64,000 nt of DNA, from NCBI RefSeq assembly GCF_023343835.1, contig NC_064438.1:17373077-17437076 (forward strand). Reading direction: 5' to 3'. The DNA is from Lagopus muta. Taxonomy: Eukaryota; Chordata; Aves; Galliformes; Phasianidae. A model generated the notes under the pieces. It made no database searches, was not told the DNA's origin, and saw only the letters and a list, made by a program, of their open reading frames with translations. How positions within the stretch are numbered: position 1 is the first letter of the stretch; each line of letters opens with the position of its first letter. Positions 11,111 to 24,703 of the stretch are shown here, piece by piece. Both the position numbers and the translations under genes were made by a program.

Positions 11111-14100
11111 GAGGACTTCTTCTAATGGGTTTGCTTGGCAAGAGAAGCAGACAAAGAAAGGGCATCTGAGAAGGAATCAGCATCGGGATCTCCCCCCCAG
11201 AAACCCTTTTCTCCAGGACATTTTTATACCAGAAGGGAAAACCAGTCTTGTTATATTTTTTCTTGCTCTGTCTCCCTTCCATCTGTGACTTCAAACAAAC
11301 AAATAAACAAAAAATACCCCAAAAACTGTCTTAAAAAAGGAAAAAAATAGTATTTGCATTGCCCCCAGGGGTTTGTGCTACAAAAATAGAGGATTTTATA
11401 CAATAATAATCAACTAGTTTTTATATTAAAGTGTTCTTGTCTGTATGTTGTAAAAATAGGCATTAACACACAAAATGTCTCCAGGGGAGGTATTAGATTT
11501 GATTTCTTACATATAAAACCAACCAACCAACCAACCATTTTTAAAGTAGAAGAGGGTTTTTTTAGATAGTAAATGAAATATTCTTTTTTTTTTTTCTTTA
11601 AAAAGCATAACTTTAACGCAGTTCTAGGCTTTTCTGTATCTTGCTTGCTTATGCATTTAGTCACTTTATAATTCATCTGTAAATGTTTATTTTATTTCCT
11701 TAGTTGTTTTTTTTTTTATCCTCTTCACCTTATAAATGGTTAACGTAACCCATAAGTTAGTGTATGTTAGTATACAGCATTATTATATGTTAATCTTTTT
11801 TTTTTTTTGTGCCTGTGGATTGCCTGTGCATTTGTAGGGTTCCAGCTTAGCGTTGTTGGGAAAGGCCAATGTACTACTCATACGATACTCTATTATAAAG
11901 AGAAACCGAAATAGTGACATAATATATTATATTTTTGTAATCTTCATATTTTTGTAGTTACCTGTGTAAAAATGCTGGTCTGACCCCACAGATATTCAGC
12001 CTAATTATGGTCAGGTTCAATCCACAGTTTAGTCTTTTTTGTTTGTTTGTAATATTCTAAAACCATTCCATTCAAAGCACTTTCAGTCCATTAGATATAG
12101 GAAATACATTCTTTTATTGTGTGGGAATTTTTGTTTTTTTGTTTTTTTTTTTTTTAATGGAATGGTTTGGAAATATATTAAGTGCTTGTTCGCAAACTCA
12201 GAATTGCAAAGCAAGTGCATTTAACTATGGTGTTAGAGGAAAGGTGATTTTTTTTTCCGAAGGTTGTGTTCCAGTGAGAGAAATTGCATTCACAAATTGC
12301 CAGGATATCTTCCTATCCTTTTCTATAGAAAAGTTGAAGTTTAGAAATCCTTTGGTGCCAACACATGGTTATAAATTAGGGGCCTTAAAGGTTCACGTAT
12401 AGGACGCATAGTTTAAGGACTGTCTCTAGATGTTTTACAACTGAAGGTTTTTAAACACTAAAATATATAATTTATAGTTAAGGCTAAAAAGAATATTTAT
12501 TGCAGAGGATGTTCGTAAGGCCAGTATGATTTGTAAAATAATGCAATCGCCCCTTTTTGAAAAAAAGAATCGTTCTACCCTTGATGTCGCAGTTTTAACA
12601 CAGCTTATTAAAGAAAAAGGACACGCTTCAGAGAACAAACCCAAAACCAAGCAGTCTATTTGGCCCCTTAGACATTTTCAATAGCAGGCTAACCATGAAA
12701 AAAAACGCCATAGTTAATAGATATGAAAATTGGAGTACTTGAAAGAAGTTCTTATTCCAGTATATGCCCCATTTTTTTTTTTTTTATTTAGCTACAAATA
12801 GAAAATTTGCACATCTTGGCTATGTATCTTTTTATTATTATTTTAGGAAGTAGCTGAAGGGACGTGGACATAGCTGTTGAAGTTGATGCTCGAGGAGAAT
12901 GTGATGGTGAAATGTATGTGAGAAAACTGCCGCTAAGGTGTTGATTGTAAAAACAATACAAAACAAACAAAAAAAAAAGGAACAGAGAAAAAAAAAAAAA
13001 GAAAAAAGGAGAAAAAAAGTTAAAAAAAAAAAAAAGAAAAAAGAAAAAAGAGAAAAGAAGAGGAGTGGATGCTCCATTTTTATTGAGCTGCTATGGATAA
13101 ATTCCCAGCATGGTTTGAAAAAAAATTAACATTGCTTTTCTGTATCTTTGTCATTGTGTTTTGCTGCTATTTTGTGGATCAGTTTTTTTTTTTTTTTTTT
13201 TTTTGTTATACAATGTCATATACTGCCATGTTATAGGTTTTAATTTTCTCATAGAAAATTATATTATTGACATCATTTTTTTTTTTTTTGTAGATTTTTT
13301 ATGTGATCAATTTTTACTTAATGTGATTACTGCTCTATTCCAAAAAGGTTCCTGTTTCACAATACCTCATACTTCAGTTAACCATGTCTAGACCAGGTTT
13401 TAATGTTCGTACACAGTGCCTCATAGTTCTACTGCAAATGGAAATGCATCGAACGTTGTTCTGAATGGGTCTCGCGATTTGCAACTAGGTTGCATTGATT
13501 TAAAGACAGCAGACATTTCAGGAGATCAGTAATGTCGCTTTTTGTTGTTACACATTTTATAAAGCTGGATTCTTTGTCTGATCTGGGGTTTATTATCATA
13601 GTAGTTCTAAGCTGTGTTATTAGCCACATTGATATATGAAAGGTGCATTATAATATAACTTTTGTATGCCACCTGATGTGGTTCCCGTCAGTTGGGATCC
13701 ATCACTTGGTGTGATAGGTTATCTTCTGGAACTCTTAAGTATTTTGTGTGTTTAATCTGTTATGATATACTAGGGTTGTTTGTTGGTTTTTTTTTTTTTA
13801 GTTTTTGTTTTGTTTTTTTTTTTTTTTAATTTTTTTTTTTTGTTAATTATAGCATAATGCTAATTTAAAAAGCCTGTAAATCTCATTAATAAGCCAGCTA
13901 ACAGAGTTGTATGCTGAAGAATAATCTAGCTGTTGCCTGTATGCTGCTAAACCAAAACAGAATTAGAACTCTTTTGAGGCAAATGCAGTTAAGACCCTAC
14001 AAAGTGCATAAACAGAGCATTGCAATGCTACTAGCAGTCGCAGGACCCAGGAGGACTGGATACATTCTGTCCAAATTTCAGGAACATTTCTTACTGCTTA

Positions 14101-14510
14101 CCTCATAAAACACTTCTGTTTGTGGCATCTCTGTGTCTCTGAACCAAACATGATTACTGAGTTAGTGGTTGTTGGTTATGTTACGTGTTACACTGAGTGG
14201 CAGTGTGTACTGCAAATTTCTTTCCATATTGTATGTACTGAAATGCCAAATCCAGATACGTGGGTTCATGTGCCAACAGAGATGCTTTGTTTGTCACGTT
14301 GTTATAACAATCTGTAGTAAGCAAGCAATTCAGATTTGTACATTTTTATATTGTACTTATTGGCATCACTGGTCTGAAATGCACATTTTCACCAACAGAC
14401 CTGTAACAGACAAGTTTCCAGCAAAAAACAAAAAAACAAAAAAAAAACAAACAAAAAAAAAACAACACTAAAGTCTAGAAATAAAATTGGTAAAACCCAG
14501 TGCCTGCTTG
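11111..14510 (+). other. CCND1: CCND1 3'UTR
   Basis: From the TAA to the candidate AATAAA at 14480-14485 lie about 3.4 kb without a coding exon, close to the long 3'UTR of mammalian CCND1. It is AU-rich, with many T and A homopolymers (for example 22 T at 13183-13204 and a purine-rich A tract at 12961-13070). It also has a short CCAA run near 11516-11537. An upstream ATTAAA at 11425-11430, followed by a GT-rich stretch, could serve a short-UTR isoform. miR-15/16-type seed matches (TGCTGCTA) lie at 13162-13169 and 13942-13949, with a 7-mer at 13087-13093. A miR-17/20-type GCACTTT lies at 12077-12083. Confidence 0.85.
14480..14485 (+). terminator. CCND1: CCND1 distal poly(A) signal
   Basis: AATAAA is followed about 20-40 bases later by a TG/T-rich stretch (TTGTTGTGTCGTTTTATT), the usual layout of a cleavage and polyadenylation site. 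The predicted 3'UTR length agrees with the long CCND1 mRNA of other vertebrates. The cleavage point itself (about 14500-14510) is inferred. Confidence 0.7.
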
Positions 14511-15137
14511 TTGTGTCGTTTTATTACTTTCACACATGCAGAATGGTAGTAACTGTGTCATGTAACAAATGAGCCACACCACTCTCATTCTGACTGGGCT
14601 TTAATAATTGCAACGCTAACATTTTTATCACTGCTTCAGGAAAGCAGGTGTTCTTAGAAGTGGGCAGGTGACTGGCACTCAGTTATGCTTGTCAGTGTTG
14701 CTCACTGTATGGTTTTGTGCCTGGCAACGCATTTACAGAAAGGGTTTGTTTTAAAAACAGCCAAGTTAAAATCAGCAGTCTCTTCCTTCCCCCCGCCTCC
14801 TAGAGAGCTTTTGCTGGTTACTGGTATCAGAGATAATGAGGAATTAATACAGAAAAAATTAAAAGCCTGCTAAAATACACAAAAAAAGAACTCGAGAAGG
14901 AAATACAACAGTAATGAGGTACGATTACAAAATGAGAAAAACTTACTACCTGTTTGCCAATTCCTTCTCCAAGGTGCCTCTCTGAAAACAGGATGCGTGT
15001 TGCCAATTGCAAGAGCTGGGCACAGCAGCAACAGATTATTCTTTGTGGAGAACAATCACACTTCCTATCTATATACTGACTATGGAGAATGAGAGGAGAA
15101 CGTGATGTCAATTACTGCATTAGAAGTATCAACTCAC

Positions 15138-15236
15138 CTGAAATGTCAAGTCTCCCTGGATGACAAGTCTGGTATCTGCTTTATGAGCTTCCCAGTGACT
15201 AAACTGCACGTCACAACCTTTTCTATGCAGTAACTA
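15138..15236 (-). other. Exon-like segment of unknown identity
   Basis: On the minus strand, 99 bases are bounded by a TTTGCAG acceptor-like sequence and a CAG|GTGAGT donor. One frame reads ...SHWEAHKADTRLVIQGDL..., preceded by an in-frame stop at the exon edge. I do not recognise a protein. It could be an exonised old repeat, part of an LTO1 transcript, or chance. Confidence 0.25.
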
Positions 15237-18200
15237 CTGCAAACGAGGCTACAGTGAAAGCTGCTGACAACTGTTACACACAGTCTAGTGCAAAATCAGT
15301 CTGTCCTAGTGCATTCACTGATATGTTTTGAGGGAGGACATACTTAGGATCCTGATTTGGGACAAACAGCTTTTTGCTGGGGGGAAAAAAAAAAAAAAAA
15401 AAGAGAAATTTCAACCTGCTTTCTGTTGAACGTGTTAAGTGGTTTTTGCCTTTTCTATGATGTTTTACACTATAAAATCAGATATTCTGTTACTTTAGTA
15501 GGTTTAAGTCGTGACTGTCAGCTCTGCTATTTACATTTTCTTTCTCTTAAGCATCATTTCTGAATGCAGCCTACTAAATTCAAATGTATTATTCACATTG
15601 AAAAGGGCAGGATGACAAGAATGTAGCAAGAAAAACAATTTACTATAGGCTGTAAAAAATATGCACATTCAGCTAGGCTGCGCTCTTGCTCATTAAAAGG
15701 AAAAATACTTTATTACATCAGATGGAGAAGCACACACAGAAAACATCCAAAAGATCTCCAAAAACACCAATTCCATTGCTGAATTCAGACTGGCAAACTC
15801 GTATCTTTTATGAATATTAACATCACACATTCTTTATTAAAGAATAAGCAGGGTCCATTAAATGCAGAAACTGGAAATCCACTTATGTGGAAGCATACTG
15901 GCATTTAAAGGGATGGAAAACTCCAGATAAAGGAGAAAGAGAAGCTTGGAGCTACTGTTTCAGGAGAGCCACAGGAATGACCCAAGCAGGATGCTCTGGT
16001 AAGATTCCTAGTAGTGTCACTGAAAAGCTACAATGGGACAAAGGTAGTAAAACTACAAATGATGGCATTTCAATGGAATCCCATCAACATCTCTTAATGG
16101 GAAATGTATCTTTTTCAGACAAACATGGTGATTTTATGATCCCAGCAGTATAACTGACATAGGTAGTTGCAGTGGCATGGCAAACATGATTCCCATTTAG
16201 CTTTTGAGTTCCCCACAAAATTAAGATCAAACAATGACTGCATATTTGTTAACTGGATTGCACTGCTAGCATAAGGCTTGCTAGACTTCTGAATTTGCTC
16301 TTTAGGCTCAAGGAGCAAGGTGAAAGTTCTCTTTTTTGCTTTTTTAGAAATCTGATGAGAAAACCAGTTACTCAGTGATCCCGTTAGCACCTCCACAGCC
16401 ATACGAAAAAACTGCCAAATATTTCCAGCCACAGTTTTTACAAATACTCTTACTTAAAGAGAAAACTGCTGGCAGAAAGACTGGGTGCTCTCAGTGTACC
16501 ACGAACAAGGCATGCATGCAGCATCTGAACTCTGCGTGGGCTTTGCTGCTGCAGAAGCACCACCCCGCAGTACAGGGACAGCTTCTGGGGTCCAGGCTGT
16601 ACACAGCACTTCCAGCCAACTCCTGAAAACAAAAACCAACGCTCTGCAGAGGATCAATTCCTACCCTGAACAGCTCCTGTTTTGGGGGAGCAATACCTAC
16701 AGTACACAGATTAATTCCAAAAATAGTTTTTACCTTTCCAATCTCCCTCTCTGGGTTGTGGAGGTTGTATTTAGTGCTGCTAGAGGTCTTCTCACTTACA
16801 CTGTATGAAAAAAAGAATCCATCTGTGTGGATTTCACCTCTGTTCTCATTTTACTTATGGCTTATGCTACCTTTTCATTTATAATATCTTTGAAGAAATG
16901 CAACACTTAGTTTTCATTTCAGGTAAAGAACCCATCTCAGTGTAGCAACCCATCTCGAAACAACACCAAGCCTGCACATTCACTTAAAGACAAATAGAAA
17001 GTTACACTCCTGTCATATTCGAAGTATAGATTAGGGCACAGCTACGGAACGACGTTCCCAACTAAAATGTCTGTCATATGGTGAGGCCTACCTGAAAGCC
17101 AAAGGCTGCCCACTCAAATCAGACCTTGATTACCTCTGCTCTCTCTGACTGACCTGGCACGAGCTGGAAAACAAAGAAGCAAAACATGAACTTAAGCAAA
17201 TGTTGCTTAAGTCGTATGTGGTAACAAACTTGGTTGGGGTGAGCGGTGAAGGCCTAGGGCTTCAATTTGTACGTGAGTGCATGCGACTCACAGAACAGAA
17301 ATCACTACCTATTCACCATTCTCAACCCGAGCAAATAAATTTTGGATGATACGTTGCTGTAGTGGTGTGGCTTTTTTATTTCACCCATCACACCTGAGTA
17401 CCTGTGGCACTTGTCTGCATCCATCCAGATGCTATATGCCATTAAATGCCTGGTCTCCTGTGACAGCTTATGAGTTACCTACTGCCTGTGAGGATATTAC
17501 TTGTAACATTAGCACCAGTCTTCAAGGAGTTGGGCTGAGATGAGCAAACCGTTTAACAGAGGCCACTAAGCCACCACTAGAGCATTACGACAGCTTGCCT
17601 GAGCCAGCACTGAATGAGTGACCCGGTGTCCTAAGTCACTGCTCTGATGGCAGACTGTCTGAAACAGACAATTGAGCTTTTGATGTTTTATTTCTCCTTT
17701 TATTAGATTTTATCACTATAGATTGTTTGAATACACGGTATTACTTTTGAACAGCTTTTCTGCTCCTTCAGCACACACGGGCCATCATTCTTTACATTTG
17801 GTTGCTGGCGACATTAATTACGAAGAACGGCTCTCCAGCAAATTTACTCCCCAAGCTTTCCAGAAGAAATGAGCAGTTATTTTCTCAAAACTAGCCATTA
17901 TTTCGTATAAACACATTTATTTCATTTTTGACTTTATACATCTGTAGCTGCTTCAGTCATTCACTGGGCCCACTTTGCTTCTTTTACACAATGTGTCCAT
18001 CAACTGCGTATTAATCCTGGCTTTTCTTTTCACAGAAGCCCTTGGACTGCAAAGAATCAGACAAGTTCCTCCTTTATGGACAATACAGTTTAAACTGATC
18101 ACCTGAGAATTCCAGGCAAATCCCAAGTACAGCTCCTTGTAAATGTCTCTCCAGGCTTTTCTCTAACATGATTTCTCTCATTATTTCTGAAACCACTGAT

Positions 18201-19400
18201 GCTACTGGATTGCTCGAGCAGTCTGTCCCCACCTTATTGCATAAAACAACTTCTAACATCATGACATGCAGTTATAATGTACTTATGGTAAAGGTGGTTT
18301 ACAAACTCCCAAACTGTGCTCAAATAAATCATTCTCCATTTCACTCAGCTATCCCAGATATGACGCAAAGTGATGCTGTAAGTTTAAATGGTTTTAAGGT
18401 TACAAGGTGCTTCACTAACTGTACCACAACCAAGGATGCTCTCAAGAAAAAACACTGCAAACACAATCTCTAGATTTCCTGTAAGAATTACATACTATTA
18501 TGTATTCTAAGTTACATACTAATATGGTTCTGAGTTTCAAATATTCATTTGTTTCTACGTGTATTCCAGAGACTATTAAGTGCTTATTAACAATAGATTG
18601 TTTTGTTTTTTTTTTAAGAAGGTAAGTGGGGTCTCAAAAATTCAGTGTCTGCACATACACTACACTACACAAAAAAAAAAAAAAAGCCAGTTTAGAGAAC
18701 AATGTGGGCATGTGTTTTTAAACTACTGTTCGTGCAGTCTGGTCAGGACTGTGTGACACAGTATACAGTGTTTTGTCATCCAAGGAATGTCTTTGATCAA
18801 GAGTTTATGCAAGAAGGAAAAAAAAGCCATGAAACCCTAATCCGTTCCCACAGTCCAGTAAACGTGAGCTGGACAAACAGTGGACAATAGCAGTAAAGCT
18901 TGCTGCTGGAACAATAACTGCAACTAAAAAAATTAAAGGGTTGCTGACTCACAGTTCCTACAATCAAGATTCCACGCGGTGTCGATTATTCCACAGAATC
19001 CTGAAGAAGCTGAAAGTTACAAATTGCAGCTAAACATTACATGGATAGAAAGCAGCAAATCGTGCTGCTAAACAATCAGCAAGGAAGGAGACAGTGACAA
19101 ATCCTGATGCTGACTCCGCTTAGCGCGGAGCTGAGATGCAGGAACTGAATAAGCAATCCTCTTCCTGCCAAAACAGGACTTTTGCTGAAAGTAAACTCCA
19201 TAATTTTATTATAAACAAATAGCAGTTCAATTCTTTCAGACAGTATTCTACTATTCCAGATGCCATCCATACATATTCTGCTCTACAGACACTTTCTGAT
19301 GTTGGAATAGAAAAGCTAGATGCTATTTCTTGTATCTATTCAGAAACTATCTGTATGCTATATTGCTATGATCAAAAACAAGGACGGACGGACAGACGGA

Positions 19401-19500
19401 GGAAGGAAGGAAGGAAGGAAGGAAGGAAGGAAGGAAGGAAGGAAGGAAGGAAGGAAGGAAGGAAGGAAGGAAGGAAGGAAGGAAGGAAGGAAGGAAGGAA
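19401..19500 (+). repeat. (GGAA)25 microsatellite
   Basis: Exactly 25 uninterrupted GGAA units, preceded by a short imperfect GGAC/GACA run from about 19382. It produces a spurious KEGR-repeat open frame on the plus strand and a LPSF-type one on the minus strand. GGAA is the core of ETS-family binding sites, and long arrays of it can act as ETS-dependent enhancers in human cells. No such role is shown here. Confidence 0.97.
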
Positions 19501-21730
19501 GACAGAACTGTGGAATTGGCTAATTACGTATATATATATGAAAACCAATACTGTACAGCAAGTCACTTCAGATTCAACTGGCACTTTCTATAGCTTTCAT
19601 ATATTTTATATGAGAATGAATGGGTACTACTTTACATTAAAGAAGATCTCCAAAGTCTTGCATACTGGTTATGTCTCAGACAAACACAGTGACCATGTTT
19701 CCTTCTGCAGAATATTACATCATTTGGTAGAGCTATATGCTACTCAAGAGTTGACTTAAATATTTTACTTAAAGAATCCTAGGGTGAGAAATGCTGTAAG
19801 AATATAATTATTACACTTAAGGAATAAACAGTCCTGTGATTAAGGCAGGAATATTCAGTGCAGTGCTAGTGATAGTCATGTTAGTTCCAGATGAATTAAC
19901 TACAGTGAAGAGCCTCAGCACCAGACTACTCTAGTTAGCCTTTACAAGTCAATTTTAGACACCAAAAGTTGCAGCTTGACCACAGCACTCATTTCATCTC
20001 TCCAAGATCTCATCTTCTCTGGTGATATCTCCCTGACAATGTGTACTGTCATAACTCTGTCCATTAAAAAACAAAACCAACCAAACTTGGGACAGAATGC
20101 AAAATGAGAATCTTCATAGTTACTTGTCCAACTATGAAAGCTGAAGTTTTAGGTTATAATTAGCCCAGAAGAAGCTGCTATGAGAAACTGCAAAGGGTAA
20201 TAATATTTCAAAGGCATTAATATCCACACTGCATTGTACCCAAGAATATGAAGAATTACAATTTTCATTTGAAACCAAAGCCTTTCTCTTTAAGAAGATC
20301 TTGATGGGACTCATCACACACATGTACATGCCTGATCCTGCTTTGTTACAACCTCCTCTGGTGTGCCTTTGGAAATAATGATTCCAATCCAGATGGACTT
20401 CAGCTAACTGTAGTATTTCAGAAGCTTTTAAACTATATTCTTAAGATCATCAGACACACAAACACCAGCACTTGGTAATAATTAGTTCTTCACATTGCTA
20501 GCACTGCAGAAACTGTTTAAGGAATTAACGATCCTGACAAGGAGCTCTACCTTCACTTTGATTGCCCAATTTACCTCCAGAAAATGCCACTTATTAGTAT
20601 AGACAATTCCTCTCAAACATTCAACACTGTAATTACAGGACATGATAAAAAAACACAGATGTGGTTTTTAGGTCACCAAGGAGGAATGTACCTGCTCTTA
20701 TTGAAGAATAGAACTTGAAAACGATCTGAAAGTGTTAAATCAGATCTTGAAACAGAAGGCTGTATTTAATAAAAGCCACAGCTTTTGCAGATTCTAAGTA
20801 AATAATAAATAATCTGTATTAGATCCAGGACTATTAGTTGCACGATTTTTAGAAACACAAGATTCGATTCAGAATGTATTCAAAACGTGTGTAGATGCAC
20901 ACAGAACAAAAAGATGTGAACAGGACAGGATTTATGAATTTCAAACTTTCCAAATTCACATTATGTGATCTCTTAATGTGGGTAAGTTGTCTTAAAAGAA
21001 TAGAAGTTCTAACGCTAAAGCACTGTGGAGCAAGAAGGTGCAGGCACACTTCTGAATGAGGGATCTTGGTTTGTTTCAATGAGAGAAACTATTTACAGCC
21101 AAAGTGTAAATAAACTTTCATGAATACACCCAAGGGCTCAAATTCTTCCACCTCTTCCAAAACAAAGCATTTGTTCATACACGTTCATACTGAACTACTG
21201 AAAAATTAAAGCTCTCAATTCTATCTCAAGATTTCTAATGCATACTCTAAAATAATCAACAAGTGTGCTATCTTTCTAGAAACCCTAAGGGCAGACCAAA
21301 ATGGGTGCTTGACTCACTCTTCCTCTAAATGGTGCATTACAGACAGCTGGCAACATGAGATTGCACAGGTTCTATGTACAGGATAGAAAACACCACTGCT
21401 TTTCTATTTTATACCTCAATAGCAATCAGATCAAAAAGTCACATAACCAAACTGGGATGTCAGGCTCTCCATACAAATTCAAATACAAATTACAGTAACC
21501 TTGTTTCGGGAAAACATAATAGGATTCTCCTGCTTTCTGAGGGAACGTTTGTTTTCTCTGATTTCACAATTTTCTGTTAATTACTGGTATCTCTTCAGAG
21601 CTGAACTCGATCCCATTCACATTACAGTTCACGGCGAATGGAATTGTACTTGTTTAATGAAGATGGAGCAAGCATTTTAATAATGAATTTAACTTGAAGG
21701 TTTTAATCTGTAGGAGAACTGTTAGTCACA

Positions 21731-22046
21731 GCTTGAGCTGGTGACTGAGCACCTGGTGAAGAGGTGTGGCTGGCCCAGGGGGCACAGGCAGATTGTTGGC
21801 ACCTGTGCTCCCTGCATGACCAGAAGGTGTGGACTGAGGGTGGAGCCCTTCTGATCTCAAGTAAGGGCCAGCTGCTAAAGGGAGAGCATCTCTTGGGCCT
21901 TGGCTGCTTCTTGAGAAGGGGTGCTGTGTAGCCAGAGATCCAGTTGGGTGAGTTCAGCTCTGCTTTTTGTATGTGATTATTGGGGTACTTGCAAGTATTG
22001 CTAAGAACCTGCTGGAGTGATTCTGCTTCTTTGTGAGTAGAGCACC
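21731..22046 (+). repeat. Dispersed repeat family, copy 1
   Basis: This segment shares extended similarity with 24978-25234 and 29986-30182. Shared blocks in order are a GAGCACCTGGTG start, an ACCTGTGCTCC...GACCAGAA block, GGGAGAGCATCT..TGGGCCTTGGCTGCTTC, GGGTGCTGTGTAGCCAG and TGCTTCTTTGTG. The 152-codon minus-strand open frame across it is therefore not a gene. The TATA-like box in copy 2 and the fixed block order suggest an old LTR-type or other non-autonomous element, but I cannot name the family. Confidence 0.75.
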
Positions 22047-24689
22047 ATCCTGTTTTTTTATCCTCCTCTAAGTTCTTTTTGAAAATCTGTGTACAGAAAT
22101 GCAGTCTCAGTAAAGAACTTTTACTGTGTTGATGTAGTAAAATGTCACAGATAACTAACAAAGTCAGGTTTATGTGTACTAGTAATGACTGATTTGGGAT
22201 TAGCAGCCAATGACCCCATGACTATAGGACAACACTGAAATCAGAATGGAATTCTGCAGGGAATTAATTCACTGTAGTCAGAGATGAGCTCACCTTTCCT
22301 TGTTGATGCCTCAAAACTCCCTGTTTCTTGTGCTCTTGTAATTTAGAAATGAAAACTCTAAGTCTTTTCAAGTGAAATGACTTTAATGCACTAGCAGTAA
22401 TTAGCTTTGCATTCACTCTTAAAATGAAAAATGTATGCTCAACACTTTAAGTCCACAAAGAAACAAAACAAGCCAGAACGCAGCCCCAGCAAGTCAGAAA
22501 ATTAAGAGTTAAATATTTCAAGTGTTCCTCCCTAACTACTGAGCATAACTAGCGGTGGTGAATAAAAACATATTAAAATACATTGCTGTGAGTCTTAGTA
22601 ACTTCAGTATTTTTGGCAGAAATCTTCCATGCTACTTGCTTTTATCAGATCAAGTATCTCCAGGAAGACTTAAACCACTATGACTGCAGAGCCACAATCT
22701 GTCCTACTTTATTAATAACTGATATTGCAGTCTACAAGACTGCATTTTTCCGCATTTTTCCCTTCCAGACCTTAAAGCAATCCTGAAGTTGTGCAGTCAG
22801 TTGCTGAGACCAGACAATGTCGGAGTGACTGTTTCACGGATGCTTTATTCAGCCTCTCCACACACAGATCTTCTGACAGTCTTTAATTTCAGTTTAAAAC
22901 CTGTTTCCACCAGGGTCCTGACAAGATGAGTAACCAAGATGCTAATAAAACCTTTCACAAGAGTTTTTCATTAATTTCTTACAGATTTAAGCAAGTGTTA
23001 GCAAGACAGGCACCAAAAGAAGAGAAAAACATATGCCCTACGTCTCATGAAACCGGACAGTCTTTTGAGTACCCTGGCTATCCCAAATATTAATGATTTT
23101 TTGTTCAAAAATAGCACTGTAGTTGACTTAAGCATGTATCTTTCACAGGTTTTTGCTAACCCTTATGTTCTTCATTTCCTAGGTTTCTCCTCTGATCAAC
23201 ACAACCGAAAGCATGTAAAAAGCCAGGTCCTCCTAGTCACTCTTGATGTCAGTAAGTAGCACATCCTGATGTACCCAAGAAATTAAAATGCAAGATTATT
23301 TGCAAGGTGTCACACTAATTAAGACAAACCAATATTCATCATGTAATCTGGTCTTTAACTCCTTAGTTGTCACTACAAAACCTCCTCTGTGCTGTGGAGA
23401 CTAGCATTAAAATCCTGAACGTCACAAGAAACCCTAATCCACAACTCTGTTACAGAAGATATTTTTAAAAGTTTGCACTGAAGAACTGTATGATTACATA
23501 TCTAACAGAACTATTAACTGTAGTTCACGTAACACAAATTATCATGCCCACATAAAAGATAATCGGAAAAACAGAGGTGTGCACACACCTGTAGCCAAGT
23601 TAAGGACCTAAAGCTGGCATATCCCAGTTTGAAATCAGAGATGCTACAATCTTTATAGTTATTTTCATATTTATGTTAGCGATTTATATTAAAACATAGA
23701 TTTTAATAGAGAGGATAGTAAAGCAATAGCAGAAATTTAGCCATGAGATTTAAAAATAAGGTGTTAAGTGACTGATCTGCAAGGATCCGTCTTCTCAAGA
23801 AAACAAAATGAATTTCGTATTTAATACAATCTCTAGAGAAGCATTTAGCATGTCACTTACACAGCACACACTTCTAGTCATCAAATGCACCACAGATACT
23901 TTGAGCTCTCATCTCTTTCCCAGTTTTTCTACACATTTTTGCAAGCCATGTACAAAGATTCCAGAAAAGATCACTTGTTCAAACTTGAATGCTTAGACAT
24001 CCAGTGTTTACTTCTCTTTGTACATCATTCAGAAGAGCAATAAACTGCCTTTCTGACACCAGATCAGCTTGGGGGGAAGGAGGACACTTATTTTAAATGT
24101 AATATCTAGCTTTTGACCAAAAAAAACACTGAGTCAATCACAGCTGAATATTAGCACACTCTCACTGCTTTGAAGTAAATGGGTTAAACAGCATGATCTG
24201 TGGAAAAAAAGTGTTAATTTGTGGATCCTGTGACAGCTTTTTCAAATTTAGCTTTCTCTGAAGAGAATATAAAATGAAATCACATTTCTCTGGTAAATGA
24301 CCTGTCTGTTACGTGTCTACTGATTTATTGAGGCTATATGGTATGCTCTTTTTTTGCTTATGTCTCAGGTGCTCACACACTGGAGCTTGTTCACACTGCC
24401 CAGTGGTTTAAGTTGCACAATAATTAAAAGCCATACTCCAGCTGCCCTAAATGAAGATGCCAGCAATGCTGTCATGTCACTTCCATACTCTGAAATAAAG
24501 AAACAAGCCACAAATAAATCCTACCTCAGTACTACTTTATTTCAAAAGAAGGCACCACATCGTTAGAAGAGCTGCATCATGCATGCATGTGTTCTGCACT
24601 ACTTGAACAACTTCATCTTAATGAATACTTGTGAACTATTACAAGAAGCATTACTTACAGGCTATTTTTAAACAGTATAAAAACCTCCT

Positions 24690-24703
24690 CCACTAGATGG
24701 CTC
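24690..24703 (+). promoter_or_regulatory. CTCF-like motif
   Basis: CCACTAGATGGCTC matches the CTCF core consensus at 13 of 14 positions by eye. Occupancy is unknown. A single motif match of this kind occurs by chance in genomes, so this is a weak call. Confidence 0.3.

Noticed and set aside
12938-13129. Lys-rich 63-codon frame and its Phe-rich antisense partner
   Set aside because: These are translations of the A-rich tract in the CCND1 3'UTR.
16115-16432. 105-codon minus-strand frame with an acceptor-like TTTTCTCATCAG inside
   Set aside because: Considered as the LTO1 last exon, but the sequence bears no resemblance to LTO1 and has no domain.
16434-16480. Acceptor-like site giving QFSL-stop, considered as a minimal LTO1 exon 5
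   Set aside because: Too short to distinguish from chance, and it does not resemble the mammalian C-terminus beyond two residues.
19320-19759. Frames with KEGR or LPSF repeats
   Set aside because: These are translations of the (GGAA)25 microsatellite.
21703-22161. 152-codon minus-strand frame
   Set aside because: It coincides with a dispersed repeat that has two further copies nearby, and has no recognisable domain.
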